A stretch of 64,000 nt of DNA, from contig NZ_JAGEOK010000004.1 of NCBI RefSeq assembly GCF_017573545.1, positions 186,001 through 250,000 of the forward strand, in the 5' to 3' direction. The position numbers and the translations under genes are program-made. Of the stretch, positions 9,001 to 16,837 are shown piece by piece. Numbering within the stretch: the first letter of the stretch is position 1; every line of letters begins with the position of its first letter. Below the pieces are notes generated by a model. It was not told the DNA's origin and did not search any database. It saw only the letters and a list, made by a program, of their open reading frames with translations. Origin of the DNA: Actinomadura nitritigenes. Its GTDB lineage: Bacteria; Actinomycetota; Actinomycetes; Streptosporangiales; Streptosporangiaceae.

Positions 9001-9593
9001 GCACCTGGTGGGCCATCCTCGAACGGCTCCCAGGAGCGCATAGCAACCACCCCACCGTCGAGCAGCAACGCGCACTCGGCCGCACGCTGCGCGCGTGGCA
9101 CTCCCACCGCCCAGCCGTCGGCCTGCGCCTGGACGACCCCGGCGCGCTCGGTGTCCTGCTCGGCGGGGCACGCCGCGCTGTCCCCCGCGCGTACCCCGCC
9201 CTCGCCCAACGTTTCAGCGACGCCTGTGACGCGATGCCGATGACGCCCATCCACGGGGACCTCGCCGTCGGCCATAACGCGCTGTTCGACGGCGACACCC
9301 TCACCGGCATCCTGGACCCTGGCGCTATCGAGCAGGGCCCGCCGATGCTCGACCTGGCCTGGGCGCTTGCCGTGGACCTACCACTTGGCGGGTCGACCGA
9401 ACCGCTCCTGGAGGGCTACGGCGAGGTCGACCGCGCGGCACTGGACGCCCTGCTTCCGCTCATGCTCCTGCGCCGCCTCATCGACACAGTCCCCCTAGGC
9501 CTGACCGAAACAGCCGGCCAGTGGATCGCCCGCTACTTGCGCGACAACCACCCAGACCTACTGGCGCTCATGGAGGACGACCTGCATCTCTGA
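6093..9593 (+). CDS. STAND-type NTPase with helical repeats fused to an APH-like phosphotransferase domain
   Basis: About 1166 residues from the GTG at 6093; an in-frame ATG at 6075 is an alternative, and upstream codons overlap the integrase remnant. Residues 63-70 are a P-loop (GEGGIGKS) preceded by FTNREAQIERC, with a Walker-B-like VCVLDTLE at about 245-251; this is the STAND/NACHT layout of signalling ATPases. Residues about 500-900 read as TPR-like helical repeats. The C-terminal 230 residues are an aminoglycoside/choline-kinase fold: VIKLQ (ATP-binding Lys), HGD at 1054-1056 with Asn 1062, and ILDPG with metal-binding Asp 1075. STAND proteins usually sense through the repeats and act through a terminal effector; here the effector slot holds a small-molecule kinase-like domain. 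The substrate is unknown. Probably an anti-phage or abortive-infection protein by analogy and location. Confidence 0.8.
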   Translation: MSIDQFFGYGPNAPFATNEVFTNREAQIERCHRWLIEHSARGWPVPALMDFQRPAANILAVAGEGGIGKSTLTRHVADLTVRGELDGLPKNRACAVLDFADPDTSSFESLLLRVRAGLGRLARSWPAFDVALALYWERKHPGESLAAFLGKGSADGRRAADQVSGTVDQLLGGFGAISVTYQVLDKLGRTVAQKAKLKSLRNELPALDPILDEPDPDRMLGYMPVLLSADLERARAKKPVLAVCVLDTLEIVQGLPSERGGLEDLVSRLVYLMPNVAFLAASRLPLGWHDPVRSLGLTYGGAHRWPELAGPVQVRLDGFDPVAANEYLTSRLTVEDRPAIDEAVRDRMIAGSAGSPLYLDLSASLYAQYLARGETPPPEVFGLGFPELVLRTMRDLSETDRDLLRAAALLEAFDADLLQSMLPGIRRRRIDAFISRPFVRHEESVWPAYRLHENLRRSVLDCDAHTPDGWTAGERREHLERAISHLAKVALSIWDEEESASLAERSRRTVAAFLLLLRAAIEHGVLPPVLADLAYSLSVAGHWQVLASLPAPDAVPELRRLSAVARLTTRGDLNAEDRYQAMHELVGEHATPESADPFADYYRWELGTRAHVAGRLDEAIEHLTAIAADGSLIGASALFGLADNALRRGDYRQVADLMDKATDEGLDRIRVADMLGHTYIHNARFADAARLFETTLEAAQAAGTPLWEARALRHLALALMWYDPDRTLALVPRARDLNSAVGELIGVAQCDLAASMAHALRGEHVQAADLLAAAARQYEELGATGELTPAEAIRVLQYAADGRIDQATAIATRLATSAQGPQPESLPVWVQVTSWWADLPALEDAGLRLLDGTDTAQQRWKEPLDRLRRLHRSMCAPLDVADRKAFIPTDRLPNDILDRAARSASTSPAFDGSPVQQAGDDGIIIGKRTVIKLQHRAHERLETALHLEHLRTATGVPAPRLLDHGTDPGGTWWAILERLPGAHSNHPTVEQQRALGRTLRAWHSHRPAVGLRLDDPGALGVLLGGARRAVPRAYPALAQRFSDACDAMPMTPIHGDLAVGHNALFDGDTLTGILDPGAIEQGPPMLDLAWALAVDLPLGGSTEPLLEGYGEVDRAALDALLPLMLLRRLIDTVPLGLTETAGQWIARYLRDNHPDLLALMEDDLHL

Positions 9594-10336
9594 ACCACCA
9601 GGCCCAAGCCGCAGCACCCACCGATACGGGATGCAGTTGTCCAGCACGTTGGCCGGCACCGACATCCGCTCGCGAAGCTCAGGCCCGTCATCACGTGCGT
9701 AGAAGCGGTCCAGCCTGTCGAACAGCGCCACGTCATACCCGGCCGGCAGCACTTCCGGCTCCCACTCGTAATGGCTGGGACGCGAGGTCAACGGCACCGT
9801 CGCCTCGAGCACGATCGCCCGCGGCCGCCATTCCGCCAGATCCACCGAGGCCAATACGGATGCCTCACCGCCTCGACGTCCACCTCCAACAGATCGAATC
9901 CCGGCTCCGACAGCACCGTCTCCAGCCGCCTCACCTCGACGCGCAGTTCCTCACACCGCCATCCATCGCCGTGGTGCACCGCCAACACCTCCCGCTCCAG
10001 CGTGCTCAGACCACCGCCGCCGGTTTGCCCCCGTCCCGGGACGATCCGGAAGAAGCTCGCCAGGCCAGGCCGCTCCCGATCGCCACGTCCAGCGTCACAT
10101 CAGCCGGCCGAGCAGCCCGCAACCTCTCGAAGCGCTCGGGCAGCAGCTCAACGTTGACCCCGCGCGATCCGAGCCGATCCATCAGGTTTTGGTCAGCGAC
10201 CCCTGAACCGGGGCCACCGGCCCCCGTCCACGAAGAACCCACCAGTCTGGTCACCGAAAGCCCGCATCAGCACAACGCTCTCGGCGCTCCCGCCATACGC
10301 GACTAGATCGCACCCAGCCAGCCGGTTCGACCCCAT
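9558..10336 (-). pseudogene. FkbM-family methyltransferase, disrupted by frameshifts
   Basis: Four successive reverse-strand segments in shifting frames reconstruct one FkbM-type SAM-dependent methyltransferase. From an ATG at 10336: ESVVLMRAFGDQTGGFFVD (SAM motif I region); then RGVNVELLPERFERLRAARP; then STLEREVLAVHHGDGW to GFDLLEVDVE (the conserved FDLLKIDVEG motif); then WRPRAIVLEATVPLTSRPSH to SVPANVLD, ending at 9558. At least three frame changes are needed, so no full protein can be made unless they are sequencing errors. The 3' end overlaps the convergent STAND gene by 36 bp. FkbM enzymes O-methylate sugars or polyketides; there is no biosynthetic partner nearby, which fits a stranded, decaying gene. 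Confidence 0.8.
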
Positions 10337-10730
10337 AGCACCAACCGTAAGCACGTCGCGCTCGCCATGCCTCACGCTGCCGGGTTCTGGCAGGAAATTC
10401 TGAGCGGCTTGGAGACAACTGGGTGGCCAACCCATACCGATCCAAACTCGCATCGGCGGCGGAGGGTGCGGCCGGGGCAACGTCACCGGGCGCGGGGAAG
10501 CTGGCGGACCGGGCCCACGGGTCGTCCCGGGCCCTAAGGGCGCTAGCCGGTGAGGAAAATAAACACCCACAGGTGTACTTCGGGCGGTTCATCGCAGACG
10601 GTGCAGGCGCCGGGGCGCAGGAGCCCGTCGAAGTAGGTGTGAACGAAGCCACCGGGGCAGTCGTGTACCGGGCCAACCGAGTGCGTCGCACACAGCTTTC
10701 TCAATAAGTCCACCGAAGCGGCGCCCTCAC
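10337..10730. other. Intergenic region between FkbM pseudogene and the McrC-like gene, with a possible small ORF remnant
   Basis: A reverse-strand frame ending in TAG at 10543 reads CPGGFVHTYFDGLLRPGAC then TVCDEPPEVHLW, with two Cys pairs and GC-rich third positions. This looks like the tail of a small zinc-binding protein, but it has no good start (open back to about 10710) and I cannot name it. The rest of the stretch shows nothing recognisable. Confidence 0.3.
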
Positions 10731-12842
10731 TTAAAGGTCGCGAGGCGACGGAAAAATGTCGCAGCGGTCGCAAGTACGACACTTTTCTTCCGATCTGGCT
10801 TCTGGACAGCAGCCACAGGAAGGACAAATGTAGCTAGTCGGCCGCGTCCAGCAGGGTGCCGCGAGGAGGTCTTGCGAGAAGACCATGTCCAGTCGGTCTC
10901 CGTCGCCTCCGACCTGTTCAGCCGAGCCTGGCGCGGTGAGGACGGCATAGGATCGAGAACACGATACACAGCGCCGAGTTTCCCAAACCGTGCCGCACTG
11001 GCAGGAGCAACGATAGGTGCTTCCATCCCGCGATGTAAACGCACGTTCCGCGGCTTTATGATGACAAATCGGACAGTAGGCGAGGTTTGCGATCGCATGA
11101 ATCGCGTGGAACAAGTCAGTGCGCAGAGCCTCCAGTTCTTTCCTGTTGTCACCGTGTCGCCTCGCTGTGTCCGTACGAGTCCGGAGATTGTTCAGCTCTA
11201 TTTGCAATTCTTCCAGGTCCTGTTGCGGCACCAGGTCGGTGACCACGAGTTGCCCGGCATCCCATCTTATCCACCTGAAACGCCGGGCAAGGCTCTCTGC
11301 TTGTGGTACCCGGCACCTCACCTTCAGCGGATATGAGAGAAGGATGTGACTGTCGATCGCGTTGCGAAGCATCCTGGCCATGCGGCTGATACTGCCAAGG
11401 TCGGACGGGCTAACCGGCACCATGGCCGGGCGCTTGCCCATCCCGCTCGATGTGTGGACCCGCAGGCGGAGCGAGCGCGGTAGCGCCGTTCGCTCGGGGG
11501 TCTCGCCGGGGTATACGACGGCCACCGCTGTGGGGTCGGCAGTCATCAGGGTGTCGAGCGCTCTTATCATGCCTGCCTCGTCCGAACCGGCTGTCAACGC
11601 ATGCGGCAACGGTACGAGCCGCAAAACCGGTCGCCCATCAACCTGAAGCGTGATCGTGTCGTCGGTATTCGAGTTGAGAGCAACGACATGCCCCATTTTG
11701 AGGTACTGAAAGCCTCTCCGGTCAGGAGCGGGTTCTCCCTTGAGGCCGAGTTGGTTTAGTGCACGCAAAGTCAACAACAGCACGTACTGGGCAAAGTCGC
11801 CACACCACTGAGCGATGGCATCATCGGGTTCACTGCTCGCGGCATGGTGCGACTTGACCTCAGCCTCCCAGAGTTCCCGGCAATGCCGATAGTCGATATC
11901 GTTGTCCCAAAGATTGGTCGGGCGCAATTGAGGAGAACCCGTATAGGGCCCTCGAACGGCGGTTCGCAGCTCCGAAGTCAACAACGGAGCCAGAGCATCC
12001 CGCAAAGACGTGAGGTCTTTACGGAGTTCCTCAATGCGTTGCGGTAGATCGTCCTTTTCCAGAAGGTCGGCGACGAACCGATAGAGGCGCTCCTTCTCAC
12101 GGTGGTCGTGGCGCTGCCCGATCTCCCGCAACAGCACCCGCGCTTGGCCCACCATGCCCTCGATCGAGTCCACCTCGGCGATGCGTGAGAGCAGATGCTT
12201 CCACAATCGATCCACGAGGGTGGCGATTACACGGTTCTCGTAAAGATCGTGGTCGGGCACCTGGACGGGAGTCAACAGTTTCGCGGGCTCCACGCCGTGC
12301 AGGCGTCGTGCTGCCCAGGTCTCGCTGTGCCCAGCGAGATGGGTGACAGTGCGCCAGGTGATGCGGCGCGCGCGACTGACCGGGACGAGGACATCCTCGG
12401 TACGAAGCCGGGCATGTGGGGCGTTGCATACTTTCCGCAGATGCGCGAACTCGGCATGCAGCCGCTTCTCCAGCGGATCTGGTCCCAGCCGCTCCACGAC
12501 TCGGTCAATCATTGGTGGAACGTCCGTCCATGCCTCCAGGGAGGCATCGGTCCGTTCGAGTTCCCGCAGCTTGTTCGAAATCGTTCTGATGCTCTCGACG
12601 ATGACCGCCGCCGGGAGGGGAACACCTCCGAAATCTCCGGACCACCACCGGACCCCATCGTGCCGCAGAGTCCATCGCCCCCTTGCCCCGGCCAAGTACG
12701 CTCCCGGTTCCGCGTTGGCGGTACCGATGCTGTAGCCGCGCTGCTCTGGGGGAACCTGGTAACGCCCCAACTGCACCGATGGGTCGCGAAGGGGGACTAC
12801 GCGACCGGATAGCCGATCCCACATCAGTGGATGGTCACTCAA
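10731..12842 (-). CDS. McrC / DUF2357-like protein with C-terminal zinc ribbons, nuclease motif not visible
   Basis: 703 aa; ATG at 12842 overlaps the end of the McrB-like gene (ATGA), as mcrB-mcrC pairs do. The N-terminal half has the DUF2357/McrC layout: TPVQVPDHDLYENRVI (about 190-205) and LRPTNLWDNDIDY ... CGDFAQYVLLLTLRALNQLG (about 305-365). Where the PD-(D/E)XK nuclease core should follow there are strands (ITLQVDGRPVLRL, PTAVAVVYPG) but no D...E-x-K triad that I can find, so the nuclease looks inactivated. The C-terminus carries zinc-ribbon cysteines: CPIC, CSCQC, CVSC, then CPSCGCC and CRTCDRC. In McrBC the McrC subunit stimulates the McrB GTPase and cuts DNA; here it more likely serves as adaptor or nucleic-acid binder. 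Last gene of the six-gene operon. Confidence 0.75.
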   Translation of the reverse strand: MSDHPLMWDRLSGRVVPLRDPSVQLGRYQVPPEQRGYSIGTANAEPGAYLAGARGRWTLRHDGVRWWSGDFGGVPLPAAVIVESIRTISNKLRELERTDASLEAWTDVPPMIDRVVERLGPDPLEKRLHAEFAHLRKVCNAPHARLRTEDVLVPVSRARRITWRTVTHLAGHSETWAARRLHGVEPAKLLTPVQVPDHDLYENRVIATLVDRLWKHLLSRIAEVDSIEGMVGQARVLLREIGQRHDHREKERLYRFVADLLEKDDLPQRIEELRKDLTSLRDALAPLLTSELRTAVRGPYTGSPQLRPTNLWDNDIDYRHCRELWEAEVKSHHAASSEPDDAIAQWCGDFAQYVLLLTLRALNQLGLKGEPAPDRRGFQYLKMGHVVALNSNTDDTITLQVDGRPVLRLVPLPHALTAGSDEAGMIRALDTLMTADPTAVAVVYPGETPERTALPRSLRLRVHTSSGMGKRPAMVPVSPSDLGSISRMARMLRNAIDSHILLSYPLKVRCRVPQAESLARRFRWIRWDAGQLVVTDLVPQQDLEELQIELNNLRTRTDTARRHGDNRKELEALRTDLFHAIHAIANLAYCPICHHKAAERAFTSRDGSTYRCSCQCGTVWETRRCVSCSRSYAVLTAPGSAEQVGGDGDRLDMVFSQDLLAAPCWTRPTSYICPSCGCCPEARSEEKCRTCDRCDIFPSPRDL

Positions 12843-15229
12843 GCGATCCCCCTCGACTTGATTTCGCCCCGCAGAGCATGCACCGACTTCTCTGGCCGCG
12901 AGTCCGGGAACGTCTTCGCCCAGCTGGCAGTGACGTGCTCTTCGAGTGCTCGCAACTGGGTCGCTTGGATCTCGATCCGGCCCGACAGTGAACGAAGAAT
13001 CTTGGTTGCGAGCAGATGGTCGGCGGCCTCCCCGGCGTCCCCACCCGCGGCGACGGTGACTGGGACGAACCGCTCCGCTTGGCGCCGCAGCCGAGGCCCC
13101 CAGGCGGCACCGAAATCATCGCGCAGCCGATCCTCCATCTCCCGGTCGAAAAATCCGAGGACCTGGTCTGTTGCTTGGCCATGCCGCTGCACTGCCTCGT
13201 CGAACACTGCCACGAGGCCCCTCATCGAGATGGGCTCGATGGGCTCGGTACCGCCAGCCCCCGGATTGAACGGCACAGGTTTGGCTGGCAACTCCAGGAC
13301 ATGGGCCCTGTCATAGGTCTTGGGGGCAAACCGGACCGTCGTCTCATCGTTGTTAGCAGTGCCGATGAACCACACGTTGTCCGGCAGCTCCAGGAAACGA
13401 CCGTCGTAGAGCAAGGCCGGCGCGGGGTTGACTTTGGCCGTCATCAACTGCAGTCTCGCCGGTTCCGACGGATCGCCAGCCTTGCTCTCCAATGCCGACA
13501 GCAGATCGCTGAAGTATTGCTCCGGGTGTGACAGGTTCATCTCGTCGAGAACGACGAAGAACGGCTTTTCTTTGAACAGGGGAAGTTGCGCCTTGTAGAG
13601 CGCCTGAGTGAAGCCGGTTTCGTAGAACTTTCGCTCGAACGGGTTGTAGTACCCCATCAGATCTTGCGGGCTGCGCCATTCCGCAGCGACGGCAACAAGC
13701 TCGCACCCCGCCCCCATCACTCGCGCGAACGCCTGCGGCAGCCTAGTCTTGCCGATGCCGCTGATACCCTGCAGCAGATGCAGCCGGCTTGCCGCCAGCC
13801 CCGCCACGAAGCAGCGTAGGTCCGACTCGGAGTAGTAAAGGTTCAGGTCGGCCGCCATCCGCGCGCGAAGCCGGACGATAAACTTCCGCAAATCGATGAG
13901 GGCGTGGTTCAGTTCCGGCCGGCGGGCGAAGTGCTGATTCTCGTCCATGGCGAAGCAGGATGGAAAAGGCGAGCTGCTCTGTGAGTTAACTTGCAGCTCC
14001 TGCAGCTTCACGGTTTGCTGGTGGATCTCATCAGAGAGCGTTTTGTTGAGCTGTTCCAACGCTTGGTTGATCATGCGGGAGTTCTCCCGCTCGATCGCCG
14101 ATATCCTCGCCGCCGCCGACTGCCTGCGCAGTTCGGCGTTCTCTCTTACGAGCCTGTCCCGCTCAACCATCAGATCGTGATTCTGAGCCTCAATCTCCTC
14201 TGCACGTTCCCGCTCACTGGCGGGATGAGCCATCAGCGTACGGTGCAGCTCGGCGTTCTCGGAGCGCAGCTGCCTCAATTCCGCAACGACTTCCGTCGCG
14301 GTGAGGTTCCCAAACTCGAGCATGGCGGCATCCTGTGCGGCGATCTTTTCCGCCCTGTCTTCAGCGAGCTCCTTAATCCTGTCGTATCGCAGTCGCCATT
14401 CAACCTTCTCTTGCACAGCCGCTTCGAGTTCGGCCTGCCACTCCCGCCGCTGATCCTTGACCCGGTCGGCCACCTCCTGGTCCAGGGATTCTTCCTTGGC
14501 GGTGATACGGCGACGCGTCCGCTCAAGTTCTAGCCGTGTCCGCTCCAATTCTGCGGCCCGGTTCTCCAACTCTTGCACTCCTTGGGCGAGGTGGGCCTCC
14601 TTCGCGGCGAACCATTCGGCTTGGCGCTTCTCGCGCTCCTTCAAATCGTCGTCGAACGTCGACCTGTGTTCATCAAGCTCTATCCGAAGACGCGCGAGTT
14701 GCTCGTGCCGCATCGCAGCAAAGCCAGCTGCAGCCTCCTGCTCCTGCACAAGAAGGTCCGCCGCGCGTTCGGCGGCCGAGTTCTCCTGGTCGCGCAGTGC
14801 CGCTTCACGCTTCTCGAACTCGCCGAGCTTCGCGTCCTGTGCAACGCGTTCCTTCGCCAGCATCTCCTCCCGATGGTCCAGCTGCTCATGGCGCTTCTTG
14901 AATTTCTCCTCCAGCTCTTTCTTCGCTGTATCGATCTGCCTTTCACGCCGATCGGCCAAGTCTCGCGCCCTCTCGGCCTTGGCAACGGCGTCCCGCAGTC
15001 GTTCGGTACTCACCTGGCCGGTCTCAACAGTTTTGGGCTGCGCCGCATCCGACGTGTCCACTACACCCGCATCTGGTGCGGCTGTGGGCTTCTCCTGCTC
15101 CGCCGCTTCCAATTCGGCCGCCTTCTGCATGATTTTTTCGACCGACTCGGCGGTGCCCGCCGCACGTCCTCCGCCTCTCGTCCTGCCATTAGACTGACTC
15201 TTCGTGCGCTTGTTACGGTTATTCGACAT
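12839..15229 (-). CDS. McrB-like AAA+ ATPase with a long N-terminal coiled coil
   Basis: 796 aa. Residues about 75-410 are an almost uninterrupted heptad-rich coiled coil rich in Glu, Arg, Ala and Leu. The C-terminal half is an AAA+ module of the McrB/MoxR group: Walker A GISGIGKT (488-495), Walker B FFVVLDEMN (557-565), sensor region GTANNDETT (623-631) and a following KTYDRAH with the candidate arginine finger. Coiled coil plus McrB ATPase next to an McrC-like gene is the defining layout of coiled-coil nuclease tandem (CoCoNuT) systems. The ATG at 15229 lies two bases after the HEPN-gene stop, behind the site GGAACGGATAGAG, and the end overlaps the McrC-like start. It probably forms a hexameric motor that assembles on the target and relays to the nuclease subunits. 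Confidence 0.85.
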   Translation of the reverse strand: MSNNRNKRTKSQSNGRTRGGGRAAGTAESVEKIMQKAAELEAAEQEKPTAAPDAGVVDTSDAAQPKTVETGQVSTERLRDAVAKAERARDLADRRERQIDTAKKELEEKFKKRHEQLDHREEMLAKERVAQDAKLGEFEKREAALRDQENSAAERAADLLVQEQEAAAGFAAMRHEQLARLRIELDEHRSTFDDDLKEREKRQAEWFAAKEAHLAQGVQELENRAAELERTRLELERTRRRITAKEESLDQEVADRVKDQRREWQAELEAAVQEKVEWRLRYDRIKELAEDRAEKIAAQDAAMLEFGNLTATEVVAELRQLRSENAELHRTLMAHPASERERAEEIEAQNHDLMVERDRLVRENAELRRQSAAARISAIERENSRMINQALEQLNKTLSDEIHQQTVKLQELQVNSQSSSPFPSCFAMDENQHFARRPELNHALIDLRKFIVRLRARMAADLNLYYSESDLRCFVAGLAASRLHLLQGISGIGKTRLPQAFARVMGAGCELVAVAAEWRSPQDLMGYYNPFERKFYETGFTQALYKAQLPLFKEKPFFVVLDEMNLSHPEQYFSDLLSALESKAGDPSEPARLQLMTAKVNPAPALLYDGRFLELPDNVWFIGTANNDETTVRFAPKTYDRAHVLELPAKPVPFNPGAGGTEPIEPISMRGLVAVFDEAVQRHGQATDQVLGFFDREMEDRLRDDFGAAWGPRLRRQAERFVPVTVAAGGDAGEAADHLLATKILRSLSGRIEIQATQLRALEEHVTASWAKTFPDSRPEKSVHALRGEIKSRGIA

Positions 15230-15231
15230 CT

Positions 15232-16836
15232 CTATCCGTTCCTCTCAATATTGAGTGCAGGGAGGTCGACGACTTGCCGCGCCGCCTCGAGGGCTAGCGA
15301 GCGGCACCATTCAACGTCGTCTTCGACCGTGGCGTCCCGCTCACCATGCGAGCCGCGGTTGCGCAAATCACCGAGTTGCACCAGATCGTTCAACAAGGTG
15401 GGACGCCGTTTGGCAAGTTCCTGGAGAGGATGCCGGCCCCGATGTGGGCTCGCGGAGTCCGCCGCAGCAATTAGCAGATAGGGAATGATCTTATTAACAG
15501 AGGCACTCTTGATATCGACAGCATCTTTATCATCTCGGAGTCGAGTTGGATATTTCCTAATGGCGTCCAATGGTTTGACGTACCTGTCCGGCAAGAAATT
15601 GAATCCGAGATATTGGACGGCGCCGTTGAGCGCTGCCGCTACGACCGGAGCCGCAGGCGAGGTGGACCCGCCGTCCCAGCTCGGCCGGGCCGGGAGCGAG
15701 AACTCACCCGCCAGCAGGCGGAAGAGGTACTCGTACAGCCGGTAGGCAGCGCGAGCCACGCTCTCGACACCCGCATCACCGCCGCGTGTTGCGGCTTCCT
15801 CCAACTCCAAGAGGAGGTCGAGGGCCTTTGTTCGTCCGCGCAACTCTGGGCCCAACGTCTGCACCAACCTGCGTTCCGCGTTCGCCCGGATTCCGGCGCC
15901 AGCGGCCCGGTAGGCATGGCGCAGCCGCCCTTCGGCCGTATCGGCGAACTCCATGACCCGCTGGGCCGTACCCGGATCGTCGCGGACCCGTTCGGCAAGG
16001 AGTCGCTGCACCAACGGGTTCGGATTCAGCCCGAACGGATCAGCAGCCTGCCATCTGCCCGTTTCAGGGTCCTTCCCGTGCAACCACACCAGCAGGTACT
16101 CCGGCATCGCGGGGCCGATTTCGAGGACCTGATGCACGGTATGGCCGGAGGTCACGGTCAGTTCGGTGGTGAGCGCCTGCAGATCCTCCTCGGCAAGGCG
16201 TGCACCCGCCTGTCGTTGTCCCTGGGCGTTACCGAACAGGTTGGCGCGGCGCGTGATCTCCGCCTGCCTGTGCGCTCCGACAGCGTCGATGACCTCCTGT
16301 GCGGTCGGTGGCCGCACCTTCCCGGGGTCGATCGAGCAGTTCAGCACATGAGCCGTCACCCACCGTGCCTCCCCGGCGGTGTTCAGCCGCAAGCGTGCTT
16401 GGTCGCCGTTGACGTTCCGGACCGGCTGGAAGACCAGCCCGTCCGCGGTCCTTGGCCACAGGCGCCGGGCCACCGGGTCCTGGAAGACATGGGTGACGAT
16501 CAACTCCGGCTCTTCGCCCACCCGACTAGTGCGGAGGGTTTCCAGCCCGGCTTCGGTCGGGACGTTGTTTTTATCAAGCTTCCCGGCCTTCCGAAGCTGG
16601 TCCAAAATATGGATGCACAGTTCCCCGTCCTGGTGGATGCGCGCGGCGATGTCCGGCGGATGGCGTACGCCGCCGCGGCACAGCGCCAGCACCACCCTCT
16701 CAATGATGTTGAGATGACGGACCTTGATCACTGGCGCGATAACTCGGTAGACGAGTACCGGCCAGCACATAAACAACTGGTCGCCTTCGTTTGGGGTTCG
16801 GGACGGCTGCAGAACCCCGCGGCGGATCTCGAACAT
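15232..16836 (-). CDS. HEPN-motif protein, putative RNase effector (CnuE-like)
   Basis: 534 aa from the ATG at 16836, which follows the helicase stop by one base (TGA-C-ATG); a longer in-frame start at 16935 would lie inside the helicase gene and is rejected. The N-terminus looks like a winged helix (IERVVLALCRGGVRHPPDIAARI, broken here as residues 45-57 and 58-67). Near the C-terminus LRNRGSHGER contains an R-x4-H motif (Arg492 to His497), the active-site signature of HEPN ribonucleases, set in helices (LLNDLVQLGD before; CRSLALEAARQV after). No other nuclease motif is evident. In CoCoNuT systems a HEPN protein is encoded next to the coiled-coil ATPase and is predicted to cleave RNA. Family call rests on the motif, helical setting and operon position. 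Confidence 0.65.
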   Translation of the reverse strand: MFEIRRGVLQPSRTPNEGDQLFMCWPVLVYRVIAPVIKVRHLNIIERVVLALCRGGVRHPPDIAARIHQDGELCIHILDQLRKAGKLDKNNVPTEAGLETLRTSRVGEEPELIVTHVFQDPVARRLWPRTADGLVFQPVRNVNGDQARLRLNTAGEARWVTAHVLNCSIDPGKVRPPTAQEVIDAVGAHRQAEITRRANLFGNAQGQRQAGARLAEEDLQALTTELTVTSGHTVHQVLEIGPAMPEYLLVWLHGKDPETGRWQAADPFGLNPNPLVQRLLAERVRDDPGTAQRVMEFADTAEGRLRHAYRAAGAGIRANAERRLVQTLGPELRGRTKALDLLLELEEAATRGGDAGVESVARAAYRLYEYLFRLLAGEFSLPARPSWDGGSTSPAAPVVAAALNGAVQYLGFNFLPDRYVKPLDAIRKYPTRLRDDKDAVDIKSASVNKIIPYLLIAAADSASPHRGRHPLQELAKRRPTLLNDLVQLGDLRNRGSHGERDATVEDDVEWCRSLALEAARQVVDLPALNIERNG

Positions 16837-16837
16837 G

